34,902 bases of DNA from an uncultured Mediterranea sp. (lineage in GTDB: Bacteria > Bacteroidota > Bacteroidia > Bacteroidales > Bacteroidaceae): the NCBI GenBank assembly GCA_939791845.1, contig CALNEX010000005.1, positions 1 to 34,902 on the forward strand, read 5' to 3'. Positions within the stretch are counted from its first letter, which is position 1. Each line of letters begins with the position of its first letter. Positions 7,555-16,650 of this stretch are shown here, piece by piece. A program made the position numbers and the translations under genes. The notes beneath the pieces were generated by a model, which saw nothing but the letters and a program-made list of their open reading frames with translations, had not been told where the DNA came from and did no database searches.

Positions 7555-8591
7555 TACAGACATTTCACATTACTCCTCTTGACCAGCAGTTGCGCCCTTT
7601 GCTGCAGGAGAAGATAGACAATCTGACCAAGCCGAAAGGCTCTTTGGGACGCTTGGAAGAAGTGGCCCTGCAAGTAGGATTGATTCAACAAAGCTTGTCG
7701 CCTGTGTTGCAGCATCCGCAAAATATCATTTTTGCGGCTGATCATGGCATTGAGGAAGAAGGAGTCAGCGTGTCGCCACGCGATGTCACTTGGCAGCAGA
7801 CCTTGAATTTCCTCAATGGCGGAGCCGGGATCAATTTCCTTTGCCGCCAGCATGGCTTTGCCTTGAAAGTGGTGGATGCAGGGGTGGACCACGACTTGCC
7901 GTATGAGCGGGGCATTATCAATAAGAAGGTGCGTCGGGGTAGTCGGGATTTCCTGCACGAAGCTGCTCTGACTGAGGAAGAAGTGTCGCAGTGCATGACG
8001 TATGGGAGCGAGGTGGTAAGGCTGTGTCGTGAAGAGGGGAGCAACGTATTGAGCTTCGGGGAGATGGGCATTGGAAACACCTCCCCGTCTTCTGTCTGGA
8101 TGCATCTGTTTACCGGAATTCCTCTGGAGCAATGTCTGGGGGCGGGCAGTGGTTTGGATAGTGCGGGTATCCGCCATAAGTACGAAGTACTGAGGAAAGC
8201 CGTGGCACATTATGCGGGTGACGGGTCTCCTCTTGACATCATGCGTCATTTCGGCGGGCTGGAGATGGTAATGGCGGTAGGAGCCATGCTTCAGGCAGCG
8301 GAACTGAAGATGCTCATCCTGGTAGATGGATTTATCATGACAAACTGTATGCTGGCCGCCTCCCGGCTTTATCCGGAGGTGCTGGAGTATGCCATCTTCG
8401 GTCACCAAGGCGACGAGTCGGGACACAAATTATTGTTGGATTGGATGCATGCCCGTCCTTTGCTCAACCTTGGATTGCGCTTGGGCGAAGGTTCCGGGGC
8501 AGTCTGTGCCTATCCGATAGTGGATTCGGCCGTGCGGATGATCAATGAAATGGACAGCTTCTCCCACGCGGAAATAACCAAATACTTCTGA
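7551..8591 (+). CDS. cobT: Nicotinate-nucleotide:DMB phosphoribosyltransferase
   Basis: The 346-residue protein activates the lower-ligand base, forming alpha-ribazole phosphate from nicotinate mononucleotide and dimethylbenzimidazole or another base. Family signatures are [12 protein letters not shown] near residue 62, [12 protein letters not shown] near 171, and C-terminal [11 protein letters not shown] with the catalytic glutamate. It overlaps cobU by 4 nt and is 5 nt before cobS. No genes for base synthesis are in the window, so the base used cannot be inferred. Confidence 0.95.
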   Translation: MIQTFHITPLDQQLRPLLQEKIDNLTKPKGSLGRLEEVALQVGLIQQSLSPVLQHPQNIIFAADHGIEEEGVSVSPRDVTWQQTLNFLNGGAGINFLCRQHGFALKVVDAGVDHDLPYERGIINKKVRRGSRDFLHEAALTEEEVSQCMTYGSEVVRLCREEGSNVLSFGEMGIGNTSPSSVWMHLFTGIPLEQCLGAGSGLDSAGIRHKYEVLRKAVAHYAGDGSPLDIMRHFGGLEMVMAVGAMLQAAELKMLILVDGFIMTNCMLAASRLYPEVLEYAIFGHQGDESGHKLLLDWMHARPLLNLGLRLGEGSGAVCAYPIVDSAVRMINEMDSFSHAEITKYF

Positions 8592-8596
8592 CCCCG

Positions 8597-9334
8597 ATGA
8601 AGAGACTGCTTGCTGCCCTCATCTTTTTTACCCGGCTGCCGTTTTGGCGTTTGGCGACGGTGCCTGCCGAGTGTTTCAAGCACGTGGTGCCTTACTGGCC
8701 GTTAGTGGGATGGCTGACAGGAGGCATCCTGGCAGGCATGCTTTGGCTGTTGGGGCAAATATTTCCGCTGCATGTGGCCTGGATGGGAGCCATTGCTGCC
8801 CGCTTGCTTGTGACCGGCTGCTTGCACGAAGACGGCTTGGCCGATTTCTGTGACGGCTTCGGTGGAGGCACGACGCGCGAACGGACACTGGCCATCATGA
8901 AGGATTCTCACATCGGTACCTATGGCGTGGCGGGGCTGACTGTCTACTTCCTGTCATGGTCGCAAATGGCAGTCTTTCCACTTGCCACCTTGTGCGCCGT
9001 GGCATTCTGTGCCGATGTCTATGCCAAGTGGTGCGCGTCGCATATCGTTAACTTGTTGCCCTATGCCCGCAAAGAGGAAGAGAGCAAAGCGAGGGTGACG
9101 TACAGCCGGATGACATGGCCGGAAATCATGACCGGCATGTTTGCCGCCGGGTTGCCCTTGGTGCTTTGGTTGCCTGCGGGATTGGGGTGGGCCTGCCTAT
9201 TCCCGCCGATTGTGTTTCTCCTGCTTTGCGGCTGGATGAAGCGGCGCATCGGAGGATACACGGGTGATTGTTGCGGGGCGGCGTTCCTGCTTTGCGAGCT
9301 CTCGTTTTATGTAGGTGCGATGATTGGGCCATGA
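8597..9334 (+). CDS. cobS: Adenosylcobinamide-GDP ribazoletransferase (cobalamin synthase)
   Basis: The product is a 245-residue polytopic inner-membrane protein that joins AdoCbi-GDP to alpha-ribazole (phosphate), the last assembly step. It contains the family segment CLHEDGLADFCDGFGGG near residues 75-92 with the acidic residues thought to bind metal, followed by ERTLAIMKDSHIGTYG. Several hydrophobic helices span the rest. Its stop overlaps the cobC start (ATGA), so cobU-T-S-C form one tightly packed operon. Confidence 0.93.
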   Translation: MKRLLAALIFFTRLPFWRLATVPAECFKHVVPYWPLVGWLTGGILAGMLWLLGQIFPLHVAWMGAIAARLLVTGCLHEDGLADFCDGFGGGTTRERTLAIMKDSHIGTYGVAGLTVYFLSWSQMAVFPLATLCAVAFCADVYAKWCASHIVNLLPYARKEEESKARVTYSRMTWPEIMTGMFAAGLPLVLWLPAGLGWACLFPPIVFLLLCGWMKRRIGGYTGDCCGAAFLLCELSFYVGAMIGP

Positions 9335-9861
9335 AAGTGATACTTGTCCGACATACTTCGGTGGGCGTCCCTCCGGGCACTTGCTATGGGCAAACGGACG
9401 TGCCTTTGCGGTCCACTTTTCTTGAAGAAGCGGAGGCAGTGCACAGGCAATTGGCAGGCTATGGGCCATTTGACAAGGTATATACCAGTCCTTTGAGCCG
9501 GTGTACCCGTCTGGCAGACTATTGCGGCCATGCCGATGCCGTGCATGATGTCCGTCTGCTGGAATTGGATTTTGGCATTTGGGAAATGCAACGCTATGAC
9601 GAAATACGCGACCCCCGCTTGGCAGCATGGTATGCCGACTATCTGCATGTGCCTGCCACGGGTGGCGAATCCTTTGCCGGACAATTGCATCGCGTCTCTT
9701 GTTTTCTGGATGAATTGCGGGGAAAAGACTACCGCCGTGTAGCTGTATTCACCCATGGTGGTGTCATGGCTTGCGCCCAGGTGTATGCCGGGCTTGTCCG
9801 TCCCGAGGAGGCATTCGGCCGGGTGCCTTCCTACGGTGGAATCTTTCCTATCCTCCTGTAG
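9331..9861 (+). CDS. cobC: Alpha-ribazole phosphatase, histidine phosphatase family
   Basis: This 176-residue histidine-phosphatase protein begins MKVILVRHT, with the phospho-accepting histidine in the RHT motif. It has YTSPLSRC near residue 51, an acidic ELDFGIWE and a late VFTHGGV with the second histidine. It removes phosphate from alpha-ribazole-5'-phosphate or cobalamin-5'-phosphate. The start at 9331 is chosen because the RHT strand starts there and it gives an ATGA overlap with cobS. Its last 14 nt overlap the end of cbiB on the opposite strand. Confidence 0.9.
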   Translation: MKVILVRHTSVGVPPGTCYGQTDVPLRSTFLEEAEAVHRQLAGYGPFDKVYTSPLSRCTRLADYCGHADAVHDVRLLELDFGIWEMQRYDEIRDPRLAAWYADYLHVPATGGESFAGQLHRVSCFLDELRGKDYRRVAVFTHGGVMACAQVYAGLVRPEEAFGRVPSYGGIFPILL

Positions 9862-10789
9862 TGACAAGCAGCAGGAAGGCAACGAGGGCAACCATCACCC
9901 CTTCCGCCCTTTGGTTGATGCGGACAGCACGTTGCATGTCCGCAGTTGCAAGCGGTCGTTCGTTTGAGCCTATGTAAGGTTTCCAAACCTCTACACCAAA
10001 ATAGTCATGCGGCCCGCCGAAGCGACAATCCAAGATGCCTGCCAAGGCTGCTTCTGGGTATCCTGAATTGGGACTGGTATGTTCCTTGCCGTATCTCAGT
10101 ACAAATTTCAGCAGGTCCGGACGGCCCGCCACGCACACCATCAGCAGGGCAGTCAGTCGGGCCGGGATGTAATTGGCCACATCGTCCAGCCGGGCGGCAA
10201 AACAGCCAAAACGCCGGTAGCGTTCGTTGCGATAACCTATCATTGAATCCAGCGTGTTTATCATCTTGTACATCACCATTCCCGGAACACCCAGCAACAA
10301 ATACCAAAAAAGTGGAGCAATGACCCCATCGCTCAGGTTTTCTGCCAATGTCTCCAAAGCGGCGGCGCGTACTTCTTGTGCGGAAAGGGCTTGTGTGTCA
10401 CGTCCCACGATGCGTGCCACTTGCCTGCGCCCTTTGTCCAACGAATGGTCGAGGGCATGGAACACCTCCCGCACCTCGCGCACCAGTGTTGTCCCGGCCA
10501 GGCAGTAGAAGATGAGGATTGTTTCCAACGCCACCCCCAACCAAGGCGAGACATATACATTTATTCCGTGCAACAATATCCAGGTCAATCCATAAATGCC
10601 CACCACCAATACGATGGCCACCGCCATGCCCTTGGCAAAACGTAGTCGTCCTTTATTCAGGCGATGCTCGCACAGGGCGATGGCACGTCCGAAAGCCACC
10701 ACCGGATGAGGAAGCCAGACAGGGTCGCCCAGCCATCGGTCAAGTCCCCAGGCCAGTAACAAAGGAAGTATGGACATCAAATATTCCAT
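9848..10789 (-). CDS. cbiB: Adenosylcobinamide-phosphate synthase (CbiB)
   Basis: The product is a ~313-residue integral membrane protein that attaches the aminopropanol arm (or its phosphate) to adenosylcobyric acid. It has the family N-terminus GLDRWLGDPVWLPHPVVAFG, the RREVREVF-like loop and the late YIGSNERPLATADMQRAVRI. The ATG at 10789 follows the cobD stop by 4 nt; the open frame reaches a TTG further up inside cobD, which I consider less likely. It is last in the minus-strand operon cobQ-cobD-cbiB and converges on cobC. No terminator is visible between the two operons. Confidence 0.93.
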   Translation of the reverse strand: MEYLMSILPLLLAWGLDRWLGDPVWLPHPVVAFGRAIALCEHRLNKGRLRFAKGMAVAIVLVVGIYGLTWILLHGINVYVSPWLGVALETILIFYCLAGTTLVREVREVFHALDHSLDKGRRQVARIVGRDTQALSAQEVRAAALETLAENLSDGVIAPLFWYLLLGVPGMVMYKMINTLDSMIGYRNERYRRFGCFAARLDDVANYIPARLTALLMVCVAGRPDLLKFVLRYGKEHTSPNSGYPEAALAGILDCRFGGPHDYFGVEVWKPYIGSNERPLATADMQRAVRINQRAEGVMVALVAFLLLVTTGG

Positions 10790-10793
10790 GAGG

Positions 10794-11822
10794 CTACTCC
10801 ATTTCAAACCATTGCCGGATGGCCGTCACCAATCGTTCATTGTCCTCCGCCCGCTGGGTGGAGATGCGGAAATATGTGCTGTCCAATCCCTCGAAGTTGG
10901 AAGCGTCACGAATCAGCAGGCCGTGTTTATGGGCCAGGTAATCCTTCAGCGCGGACGCCTTGCCCATCCGGAGGCGCACCAGCATGAAGTGTGTGTCTGT
11001 ATCCCATACTTCCATCCCGCCGGCTTGGCGGAGCAAGGATTGCAGTCGGGCTGTTTCTGTCAGACAGCCCGGCAGGTCGAAAGGTACGGCTTGGGGATGG
11101 GCCAGCAGGAACATGCCAGCCAAAAGGGCCACGCCATTGACCGACCAAGGCATCCGATGTGTGCGCAAATGATAGAGCACAGAAGCATTTCCCGTCAGGT
11201 AACCTAAACGCAGCCCGGGCATGGCATAACGCTTAGTCAGGGAGTGAAGCAACAAGACGTTGGGCATTTCCACGGCTTCCCGAGCCGCGAGCAGGGGCTT
11301 TAGGGTAAAGTCCTCATACGATTGGTCAATGACGAAGAGGATGTGCGGGTTGTCTGCGGCCAGCCGGAGGAGCAAATCCTTGTCCACAACCTGCCCCGTG
11401 GGGTTGTTGGGATTGCAAAGCCAAAGCATCCGCAGGTCTTCCGGCAACCTGCCATTCCCCGGCAGGTGGTAAAGGGAAATGACCTGATGTCCGTGGATGC
11501 GGCAAGCGTCGGCATACTCGCTGAACGTGGGTTGCAGCACTGCACTCCGTACGCCGGCAAATGATTGGGCCAAGAGATAAATGGCTTCCGTGGCACCACT
11601 GGTCACACAGACCTGTTCGGGCTGGATGCCGGAGGCCTTTGCCACACGAGCTTCAAGCGTGTAGGGCTGTGGTTCCGGATAAGTGGATATGGCTTCGTCC
11701 ATACGTTCGCGCAGCCAGGTTTTCAATGCCGTCGGGTCAATCCAGTTGGTAAGGTTGGAACTGAAATTAGCCGTTATCGGACGGTTGTATTTGTAGAGGT
11801 CGTCTCCATGTCCTTCTATCAT
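10794..11822 (-). CDS. cobD: L-threonine-O-3-phosphate decarboxylase (CobD-type)
   Basis: This 342-residue fold-type I PLP enzyme resembles histidinol-phosphate aminotransferase. It has NFSSNLTNW near residue 20, TSGATEAIYLLA near 77 and the PLP lysine in LHSLTKRYAMPGLRLGY near residue 195. In this context it is the decarboxylase that makes (R)-1-amino-2-propanol phosphate for CbiB, encoded next to it. Its start overlaps the end of cobQ by 4 nt. An aminotransferase activity cannot be excluded from sequence alone. Confidence 0.88.
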   Translation of the reverse strand: MIEGHGDDLYKYNRPITANFSSNLTNWIDPTALKTWLRERMDEAISTYPEPQPYTLEARVAKASGIQPEQVCVTSGATEAIYLLAQSFAGVRSAVLQPTFSEYADACRIHGHQVISLYHLPGNGRLPEDLRMLWLCNPNNPTGQVVDKDLLLRLAADNPHILFVIDQSYEDFTLKPLLAAREAVEMPNVLLLHSLTKRYAMPGLRLGYLTGNASVLYHLRTHRMPWSVNGVALLAGMFLLAHPQAVPFDLPGCLTETARLQSLLRQAGGMEVWDTDTHFMLVRLRMGKASALKDYLAHKHGLLIRDASNFEGLDSTYFRISTQRAEDNERLVTAIRQWFEME

Positions 11823-13318
11823 CGTTGCTCGGTGGTTAGAATGTTATATAATGAAGGTATATTTGTGTGGGCACGGACGTGTGCAGCCAGTTTGTCGTAT
11901 TGCGTTTCCTTGAACGTTGGATAGTCAAAAGTTTCCTTCCCTGCCACTTTGTCGGCGTAGGGGGCCAACAGGAAGTCAATGAATGGCTGATTGTCCAAAA
12001 TGCCGTGCAGGTAAGTGCCCATGCAGTGGCGGTCTGCCATATATCCGTCCGCCGTGCCATCCGTCAGCAGGGTCAATGGCGAGGGAGGTTCTCCTTCGAT
12101 AGGAGAGGTAAGTCCCATGTGTATTTCGTAACCTTTCATTTCGGCCGTTTCATCCGGGGTGTTCAAGTAGAAACGGACTTGTCGGGTCACCTTGTCGGGA
12201 GTCATGCGGGTTTGGACAGGCAGCAGGCTTAAGCCGGGCAGGCATTCCGTGTCCCCCTCCAGATGTTCCGGGTCGGTTATTTCATGTCCCATCATCTGGT
12301 AGCCGCCGCAGATGCCCAGGATGGTTTTTCCTTTGCGTCGGGCGTGGAGGATGGCTTCAGCCACTCCGCTGCGTCGCAGTTCAGCCAGGTCGTCAATGGT
12401 ACTTTTGCTGCCGGGCAGGATGATGATGTCCGCCTTCTCCAATTCGCGGATATGATTGGTGTAGAAAAGGTGGACACGCGGATCCTGTTCCAACACATTG
12501 AAGTCGGTGAAGTTGCTCAGGTGGCGCAGGAGGACGATGGCCACGTTCACTTTGCCCAGTTGTGCTTCCGCTGCCTTGACGGCCAGGGAGACAGAGTCTT
12601 CGTCTTCTATCAGGATGCCTTGGTAGTAGGGAATCACACCCAGGACGGGGATGCCGCATAAATCCTCCAGCATCTTTATGCCCGATTCAAACAAGCGCAA
12701 GTCTCCTCGGAACTTGTTCACAAAAATGCCTTTTATCAGCCTCCGTTCTTCCGGGTGGAGCAAGGCCAGTGAGCCATAGAGACTGGCAAAGATGCCACCC
12801 CGGTCTATGTCTCCCACCAGGAATACGTCCGCCCCGGCATATGCAGCCATAGACAGGTTCACCAAGTCTGTGTCGCGCAGGTTGATTTCGGAGATGCTGC
12901 CTGCTCCTTCCAATACGACGGGATTATGGCGTGCTGCCAGCCGGTCGTAGGCGGCACACACTTCTTTTCGCAGTATTTCGCGGCCTTCCTGGCTGAAATA
13001 ATCGTAGGCGTTGCGGTTGCCGATGGGGCGGCCGTTCAGCACCACCTGCGAGGTGTGGTCGGACTGCGGTTTCAGCAGCAGCGGGTTCATGTCCGTATGG
13101 CACGGCACGCCTGCTGCCTCGGCTTGCACGGCCTGTGCCCGTCCGATTTCCAGTCCTTCGGGCGTGGCAAAGGAATTGAGCGCCATGTTTTGTGCCTTGA
13201 ATGGTGCAGGATGGTAGCCATCTTGCCGGAAGATGCGGCAGAAGGCGGTGGCCAGTATGCTTTTGCCCACATCGCTTCCCGTGCCGGCCAGCATCATGGA
13301 GTGTAGTCGTTTCTGCAT
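11819..13318 (-). CDS. cobQ: Adenosylcobyric acid synthase (glutamine-hydrolysing)
   Basis: This ~499-residue enzyme amidates four side chains of the corrin ring using ATP and glutamine. The N-terminal synthetase domain starts MLAGTGSDVGKS with its P-loop, and the C-terminal class I glutaminase domain has the nucleophile cysteine in GICGGYQMMG and the histidine in GTYLHGILD. The ATG at 13318 is preferred over an upstream TTG. It leads the operon and has a consensus promoter with a leader of only about 20 nt, so no riboswitch can fit. The CobQ/CbiP names refer to the same enzyme. Confidence 0.95.
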   Translation of the reverse strand: MQKRLHSMMLAGTGSDVGKSILATAFCRIFRQDGYHPAPFKAQNMALNSFATPEGLEIGRAQAVQAEAAGVPCHTDMNPLLLKPQSDHTSQVVLNGRPIGNRNAYDYFSQEGREILRKEVCAAYDRLAARHNPVVLEGAGSISEINLRDTDLVNLSMAAYAGADVFLVGDIDRGGIFASLYGSLALLHPEERRLIKGIFVNKFRGDLRLFESGIKMLEDLCGIPVLGVIPYYQGILIEDEDSVSLAVKAAEAQLGKVNVAIVLLRHLSNFTDFNVLEQDPRVHLFYTNHIRELEKADIIILPGSKSTIDDLAELRRSGVAEAILHARRKGKTILGICGGYQMMGHEITDPEHLEGDTECLPGLSLLPVQTRMTPDKVTRQVRFYLNTPDETAEMKGYEIHMGLTSPIEGEPPSPLTLLTDGTADGYMADRHCMGTYLHGILDNQPFIDFLLAPYADKVAGKETFDYPTFKETQYDKLAAHVRAHTNIPSLYNILTTEQR

Positions 13319-13345
13319 AGTCAGTGCTGTTGTTGAAATGGGGCG

Positions 13346-13378
13346 CAAAAATACATAATCTATCCGGATATAGACAAA
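13346..13378 (-). promoter_or_regulatory. Promoter of the cobQ-cobD-cbiB operon
   Basis: A TTTG -33 box (13378-13375) and a TATTTTTG -7 box (13353-13346) lie 21 nt apart on the minus strand, a textbook Bacteroidota promoter. The -33 box begins 2 nt past the terminator hairpin of the outer-membrane protein gene. Confidence 0.8.
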
Positions 13379-13379
13379 G

Positions 13380-13409
13380 TTGGGGAGGAAAAATGAATTC
13401 CCTCCCCAA
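13380..13409 (-). terminator. Terminator of the outer-membrane protein gene
   Basis: A 9-bp stem, TTGGGGAGG (13380-13388) with CCTCCCCAA (13401-13409), has a 12-nt loop and is followed on the minus strand by ACTTTG. The T-rich tail is also the -33 box of the next promoter. It lies 18 nt after the stop codon at 13427. Confidence 0.65.
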
Positions 13410-13426
13410 TCAAAGTGCTATTGGAC

Positions 13427-16327
13427 TCATCTGCGTGGGCCAAATCCAGGTCCTCGGCGGCCAAATCCCGGGCCGCGCATTTCGGGCTGCTTGTTGGAGC
13501 GTTTGCCACCGAAAATGTTGAGGCGGTAAATGAAGTGCAGCATACAGTAGCTGTTGATGCCGTTGTACTCGTAGACGGAGCGTCCTGAGGCAGTGAGCGA
13601 GCGGGTGATGTTGCTTTGCTGTTTGAGAATGTCGTAGAATTCAAGGCTGATGGTGGCATCTCCACGCAGGAAAGTCTGGGCAATCTGGGCATTCCAAATC
13701 AGTTCATTGCGGTTCATGCTGCTGTCGCTGTATCCGCGTCTGCTTTGGTTGGCAAGGTTGGTGGAGATGCTCATGTTCCACGGTGTGTTGATGGTGGTGT
13801 TGGCCCCATAGCTGAAATTATAGGGTTGCTGGTTGTTGCTGGGAGTCAGTTTGTCCCGCTCGATGGAGTAGGAGAGGGTGCCGTTTATGCCGAACTCCAG
13901 CCAGTCGTTGCGGTAGGTGGCGTTGAGGCGTTCGTTCAGCGTCAGGTTGGTGGTGGTGTTCTTCTGCTCGATGGCTTCCGCGCCCTGGCCGGAGGTCAGG
14001 TAACCCACGTTGTTGGCATAGTTGGCGTTGGTGAAGGAGCCGATGGTGAACTTCTTGTTCTTCAGGGCCGTGTTGAAGCCGAACATGCCGAAGGCGTTCC
14101 AATTGCCGTTGATGTTGCGGGGCGTGGTGGTCCATCCGCCGGTGGCATCGTTGTAGACACGGCTGCTGCTGATGCTGTTTTGCGTCAATTGGAAATTGGC
14201 GTGCGCAAAGATGCCGCGTTGCTTGTCCGGAATATAGTTGTTGTAGAACAAGCGCAGGTTATGCCTGAAAGAAGGCTTCAAGTCCGGATTGCCCACCTGG
14301 ATGCTCAGGGGGTTGGAGTCATCTGTGACAGGTAACAGGTTCTCCATGCTGGGCTGGCTGCTTCGTCCGCGGTAGGTGACGCGCAACTGGCTGAGTTTGG
14401 AGAAGCGTACCCGCAAGTCGATGTTCGGTGCGAAATTGAAGACATTCCGGGTGCTGATGGTGTCAATGTCGCCCTTCTGATAGGTCAGGCGCGTGTTTTG
14501 CGGTTGGAAGGACAAGCCGGCGTTCAGCTGGTATTTGGTGCGCATGAAGCGCAGGCCTACCTGTGCATCGTGGGCGTAGGTCTGATACTTGGCATATTTG
14601 CTTTGGTCATCGTCCCGGTAGTCCAGATAGCCGTCGGGCAGTGCGTCGCCCATCTCCCAGCCCAGCGAGGTCAAGTCGTAGGTGTTCTTGTTGCTTTTGC
14701 TCAGGCTGTATTGGAAGCGGTAGCTGAATTGGAGGAAGGTACCCTTGGCAATGGGCTCGCTGTACGTCATCTGTGCTTGGTAGCTGTAGTTATCGGAGGG
14801 CGAGGTGATGTAGCGGCGGATGATGTCATTGTTCTGGGTGGTGCCCGTCAGGAAGTAATAGGTGTCCGAGGAGGAATATTGGTCATTGTCGCTGTCCCCG
14901 TATTCAAACCGGCCGCGGAAGGTGATGTTGCGTCCTTTGCTGTTCAGCTTGCGGTTGACTTGCAGGGTGGCGTTGGCGGAGATATCATCGCCATCGCTGC
15001 TGCTGCGGTTGTTGCTGGTGTTGACGCGGATGTCCTTCAGGGGATCATCGCCGCTCAGGATGTCTGCCTTTGACAAGGCACTCAAGTCCAGGTAGTCATT
15101 GGGATTGGCCACATAGCTGTAAGGGTCGTCATTGAAAGTGCCCGACTGGGAGAAGGAACTGCTTCGCGTCTGCGTGTAGGAGAAATTGGGGCGGAAGATG
15201 ATGTTGGTCAGCGTGTCCGGCCTCCATTCCATTTTGAAATTGGCCCATACAGAGACGTTGCGGTTGTTTTGCGTGGAGTTGGAGTTGGAGAAAGACGAGG
15301 AGCTCTGTCCTGTCAGGAAGTTCTCGGTATATCCGGTGCTGATTTGGTCGTTGTCCCGGTAATTGTAGCGTGCGCTTCCCTCCAGGGCAAGCTTCTCGCT
15401 TTCCGTGGCAAAGTTCAGGCCAATGTCTTTGCGAGTCGTCAGGCCGGAATTGCGTCGCCAGCGCGGGCCGCCTCCACCTCCGGAGAATCCCTGGTCGTTG
15501 ACGTTGTTGGCACGTCCGATGAAGGTCACTTGGGTGTTGCCGCGGAAATAGTTCATCATGGCGCGGGCCGAGTAGCGGTCTTCGGTGCCTCCGGCCACGT
15601 CGGCGTTGCCGAACCATCCGGTATTCATCTCTTTCTTCACGGTCAGATCCAATACGGTTTCCTCTTCGCCGTCGTCAATGCCGGTGATGCGCGCCAAGTC
15701 TGATTTCTTGTCGTAAGTCTTCAGCTTTTCAACCATTTCCACGGGCAGGTTCTGGAGGCCGGTGGCCACATCGCCGCCGAAGAACTCCTTGCCGTTGACC
15801 AATATCTTGGATACGTCTTTTCCGTTGATTTTCACGTTGCCGTCATCATCCACCTCGGCACCGGGCAGTTTCTTCACCAGTTCCTCCAGCGTGGCACCTT
15901 GGGGCGTGCGGTAGGCCGATGCGTTGAATTGCACCGTGTCTTCCACCACCTGCACCTGCGGGGCCTCGGCCACCACCACGGCTTCGGCCAGCAGGATGGC
16001 GTCGGGTTGGAGCACGATGTTCTCCATCCGTTTGGGAGCTGATGAGAGTTGCACGGGGATGAATTGGGGCTGATAGCCTATGTAGGTCACCTTGAGCACG
16101 TATTTGCCGGGCTTGGCTTGTAGGCGGTAGTATCCCTGCATGTTGCTGGCCATGCCGGTGGACTGGGTGCTGTCCGGGAGGTTGAGTAACTGTACGCTGG
16201 CGGCGATGGCGGGTTGTTCGGTGTCACCTTCCATGACGCGTCCCGATATTTCGACCGCTTTTTTCTGTGAGAATGCGGACAATGCCACCATGCTGAGCAG
16301 TATCGTCCACGTAACGAATCGTTTCAT
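13427..16327 (-). CDS. Outer-membrane beta-barrel protein, CarboxypepD_reg + plug + barrel
   Basis: The 966-residue protein has a signal peptide (residues 1-20, cut after AFSQ), a carboxypeptidase-regulatory-like domain (~25-110), a plug-like domain with ILVNGKEFFGGD near 185 and a long Asn/Ser/Tyr-rich barrel to the end. It fits the TonB-receptor-like OMP_b-brl_3 group rather than a SusC protein: there is no SusD-like gene next to it and no classic BtuB signature. The last strand ends near YRLNIF. A basic tail with two GPGFG copies follows, and another glycine run occurs near residue 270. The substrate is unknown. It separates cobQ from aroB and has its own terminator. Confidence 0.85.
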   Translation of the reverse strand: MKRFVTWTILLSMVALSAFSQKKAVEISGRVMEGDTEQPAIAASVQLLNLPDSTQSTGMASNMQGYYRLQAKPGKYVLKVTYIGYQPQFIPVQLSSAPKRMENIVLQPDAILLAEAVVVAEAPQVQVVEDTVQFNASAYRTPQGATLEELVKKLPGAEVDDDGNVKINGKDVSKILVNGKEFFGGDVATGLQNLPVEMVEKLKTYDKKSDLARITGIDDGEEETVLDLTVKKEMNTGWFGNADVAGGTEDRYSARAMMNYFRGNTQVTFIGRANNVNDQGFSGGGGGPRWRRNSGLTTRKDIGLNFATESEKLALEGSARYNYRDNDQISTGYTENFLTGQSSSSFSNSNSTQNNRNVSVWANFKMEWRPDTLTNIIFRPNFSYTQTRSSSFSQSGTFNDDPYSYVANPNDYLDLSALSKADILSGDDPLKDIRVNTSNNRSSSDGDDISANATLQVNRKLNSKGRNITFRGRFEYGDSDNDQYSSSDTYYFLTGTTQNNDIIRRYITSPSDNYSYQAQMTYSEPIAKGTFLQFSYRFQYSLSKSNKNTYDLTSLGWEMGDALPDGYLDYRDDDQSKYAKYQTYAHDAQVGLRFMRTKYQLNAGLSFQPQNTRLTYQKGDIDTISTRNVFNFAPNIDLRVRFSKLSQLRVTYRGRSSQPSMENLLPVTDDSNPLSIQVGNPDLKPSFRHNLRLFYNNYIPDKQRGIFAHANFQLTQNSISSSRVYNDATGGWTTTPRNINGNWNAFGMFGFNTALKNKKFTIGSFTNANYANNVGYLTSGQGAEAIEQKNTTTNLTLNERLNATYRNDWLEFGINGTLSYSIERDKLTPSNNQQPYNFSYGANTTINTPWNMSISTNLANQSRRGYSDSSMNRNELIWNAQIAQTFLRGDATISLEFYDILKQQSNITRSLTASGRSVYEYNGINSYCMLHFIYRLNIFGGKRSNKQPEMRGPGFGRRGPGFGPRR

Positions 16328-16497
16328 CTGTCTATTCTTCTTTATACCTTAAAAAAATGAGTTGTCAATGTCCGTTTGACGTCCGATGGCGGGAAAGGTT
16401 TAATGGGGCAAATGATAAAATGTCTTATTATTCGGCTATTTCTTTTAAAGCACCCGTGCCTGCTTCCCGGAGAAACCTTATCTTTGCCGCGGGAAAC
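16328..16497. other. Intergenic region between divergent outer-membrane protein and aroB genes
   Basis: No gene is seen. On the minus strand TTGACA (16368-16363) and TATAAA (16346-16341), 16 nt apart, look like an E. coli-type promoter but sit very close to the start codon. On the plus strand the aroB -7 box is at 16479. The remainder shows no clear structure. Confidence 0.4.
16479..16486 (+). promoter_or_regulatory. -7 box (TATCTTTG) upstream of aroB
   Basis: A perfect TAnnTTTG octamer lies 11 nt before the palindromic element. Transcription would start at the edge of the element, so the aroB leader would consist almost entirely of it. No -33 TTTG is found. Confidence 0.55.
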
Positions 16498-16639
16498 AGG
16501 AATTTAGTTTAGGCGCGGATTACGCGGATTTCACGGATATATTATTTGTGAAACCATTGGCATTCATAATTCTATGATAAAACTTAATCCGTGAAATCCG
16601 TGTAATCCGCGCCTAAAAGACATCGATAAATTATCATTT
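16498..16639 (+). repeat. Palindromic ~142-bp element, copy 1 (MITE-like)
   Basis: This copy carries 31-bp terminal inverted repeats (16508-16538 and 16587-16617) with one mismatch, flanking a 48-bp AT-rich centre. Each arm holds three CGGAT steps about 9 bp apart. Outside the arms another 10 bp (left) and 22 bp (right) match copy 2 at 20521-20663. No open frame or clear target duplication is present. It lies between the -7 box and start codon of aroB. Confidence 0.85.
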
Positions 16640-16650
16640 GACCGACTTAT

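Noticed and set aside
13616-15703. Long plus-strand open frames opposite the outer-membrane protein gene
   Set aside because: They are shadows of a GC-rich coding strand: low-complexity Val/Gly/Ala translations with no domains.
16341-16368. E. coli-style TTGACA-N16-TATAAA promoter before the outer-membrane protein gene
   Set aside because: The Bacteroidota primary sigma factor uses TTTG/TAnnTTTG, and the -10 would be only 14 nt from the start codon; kept only as a note in the intergenic entry.
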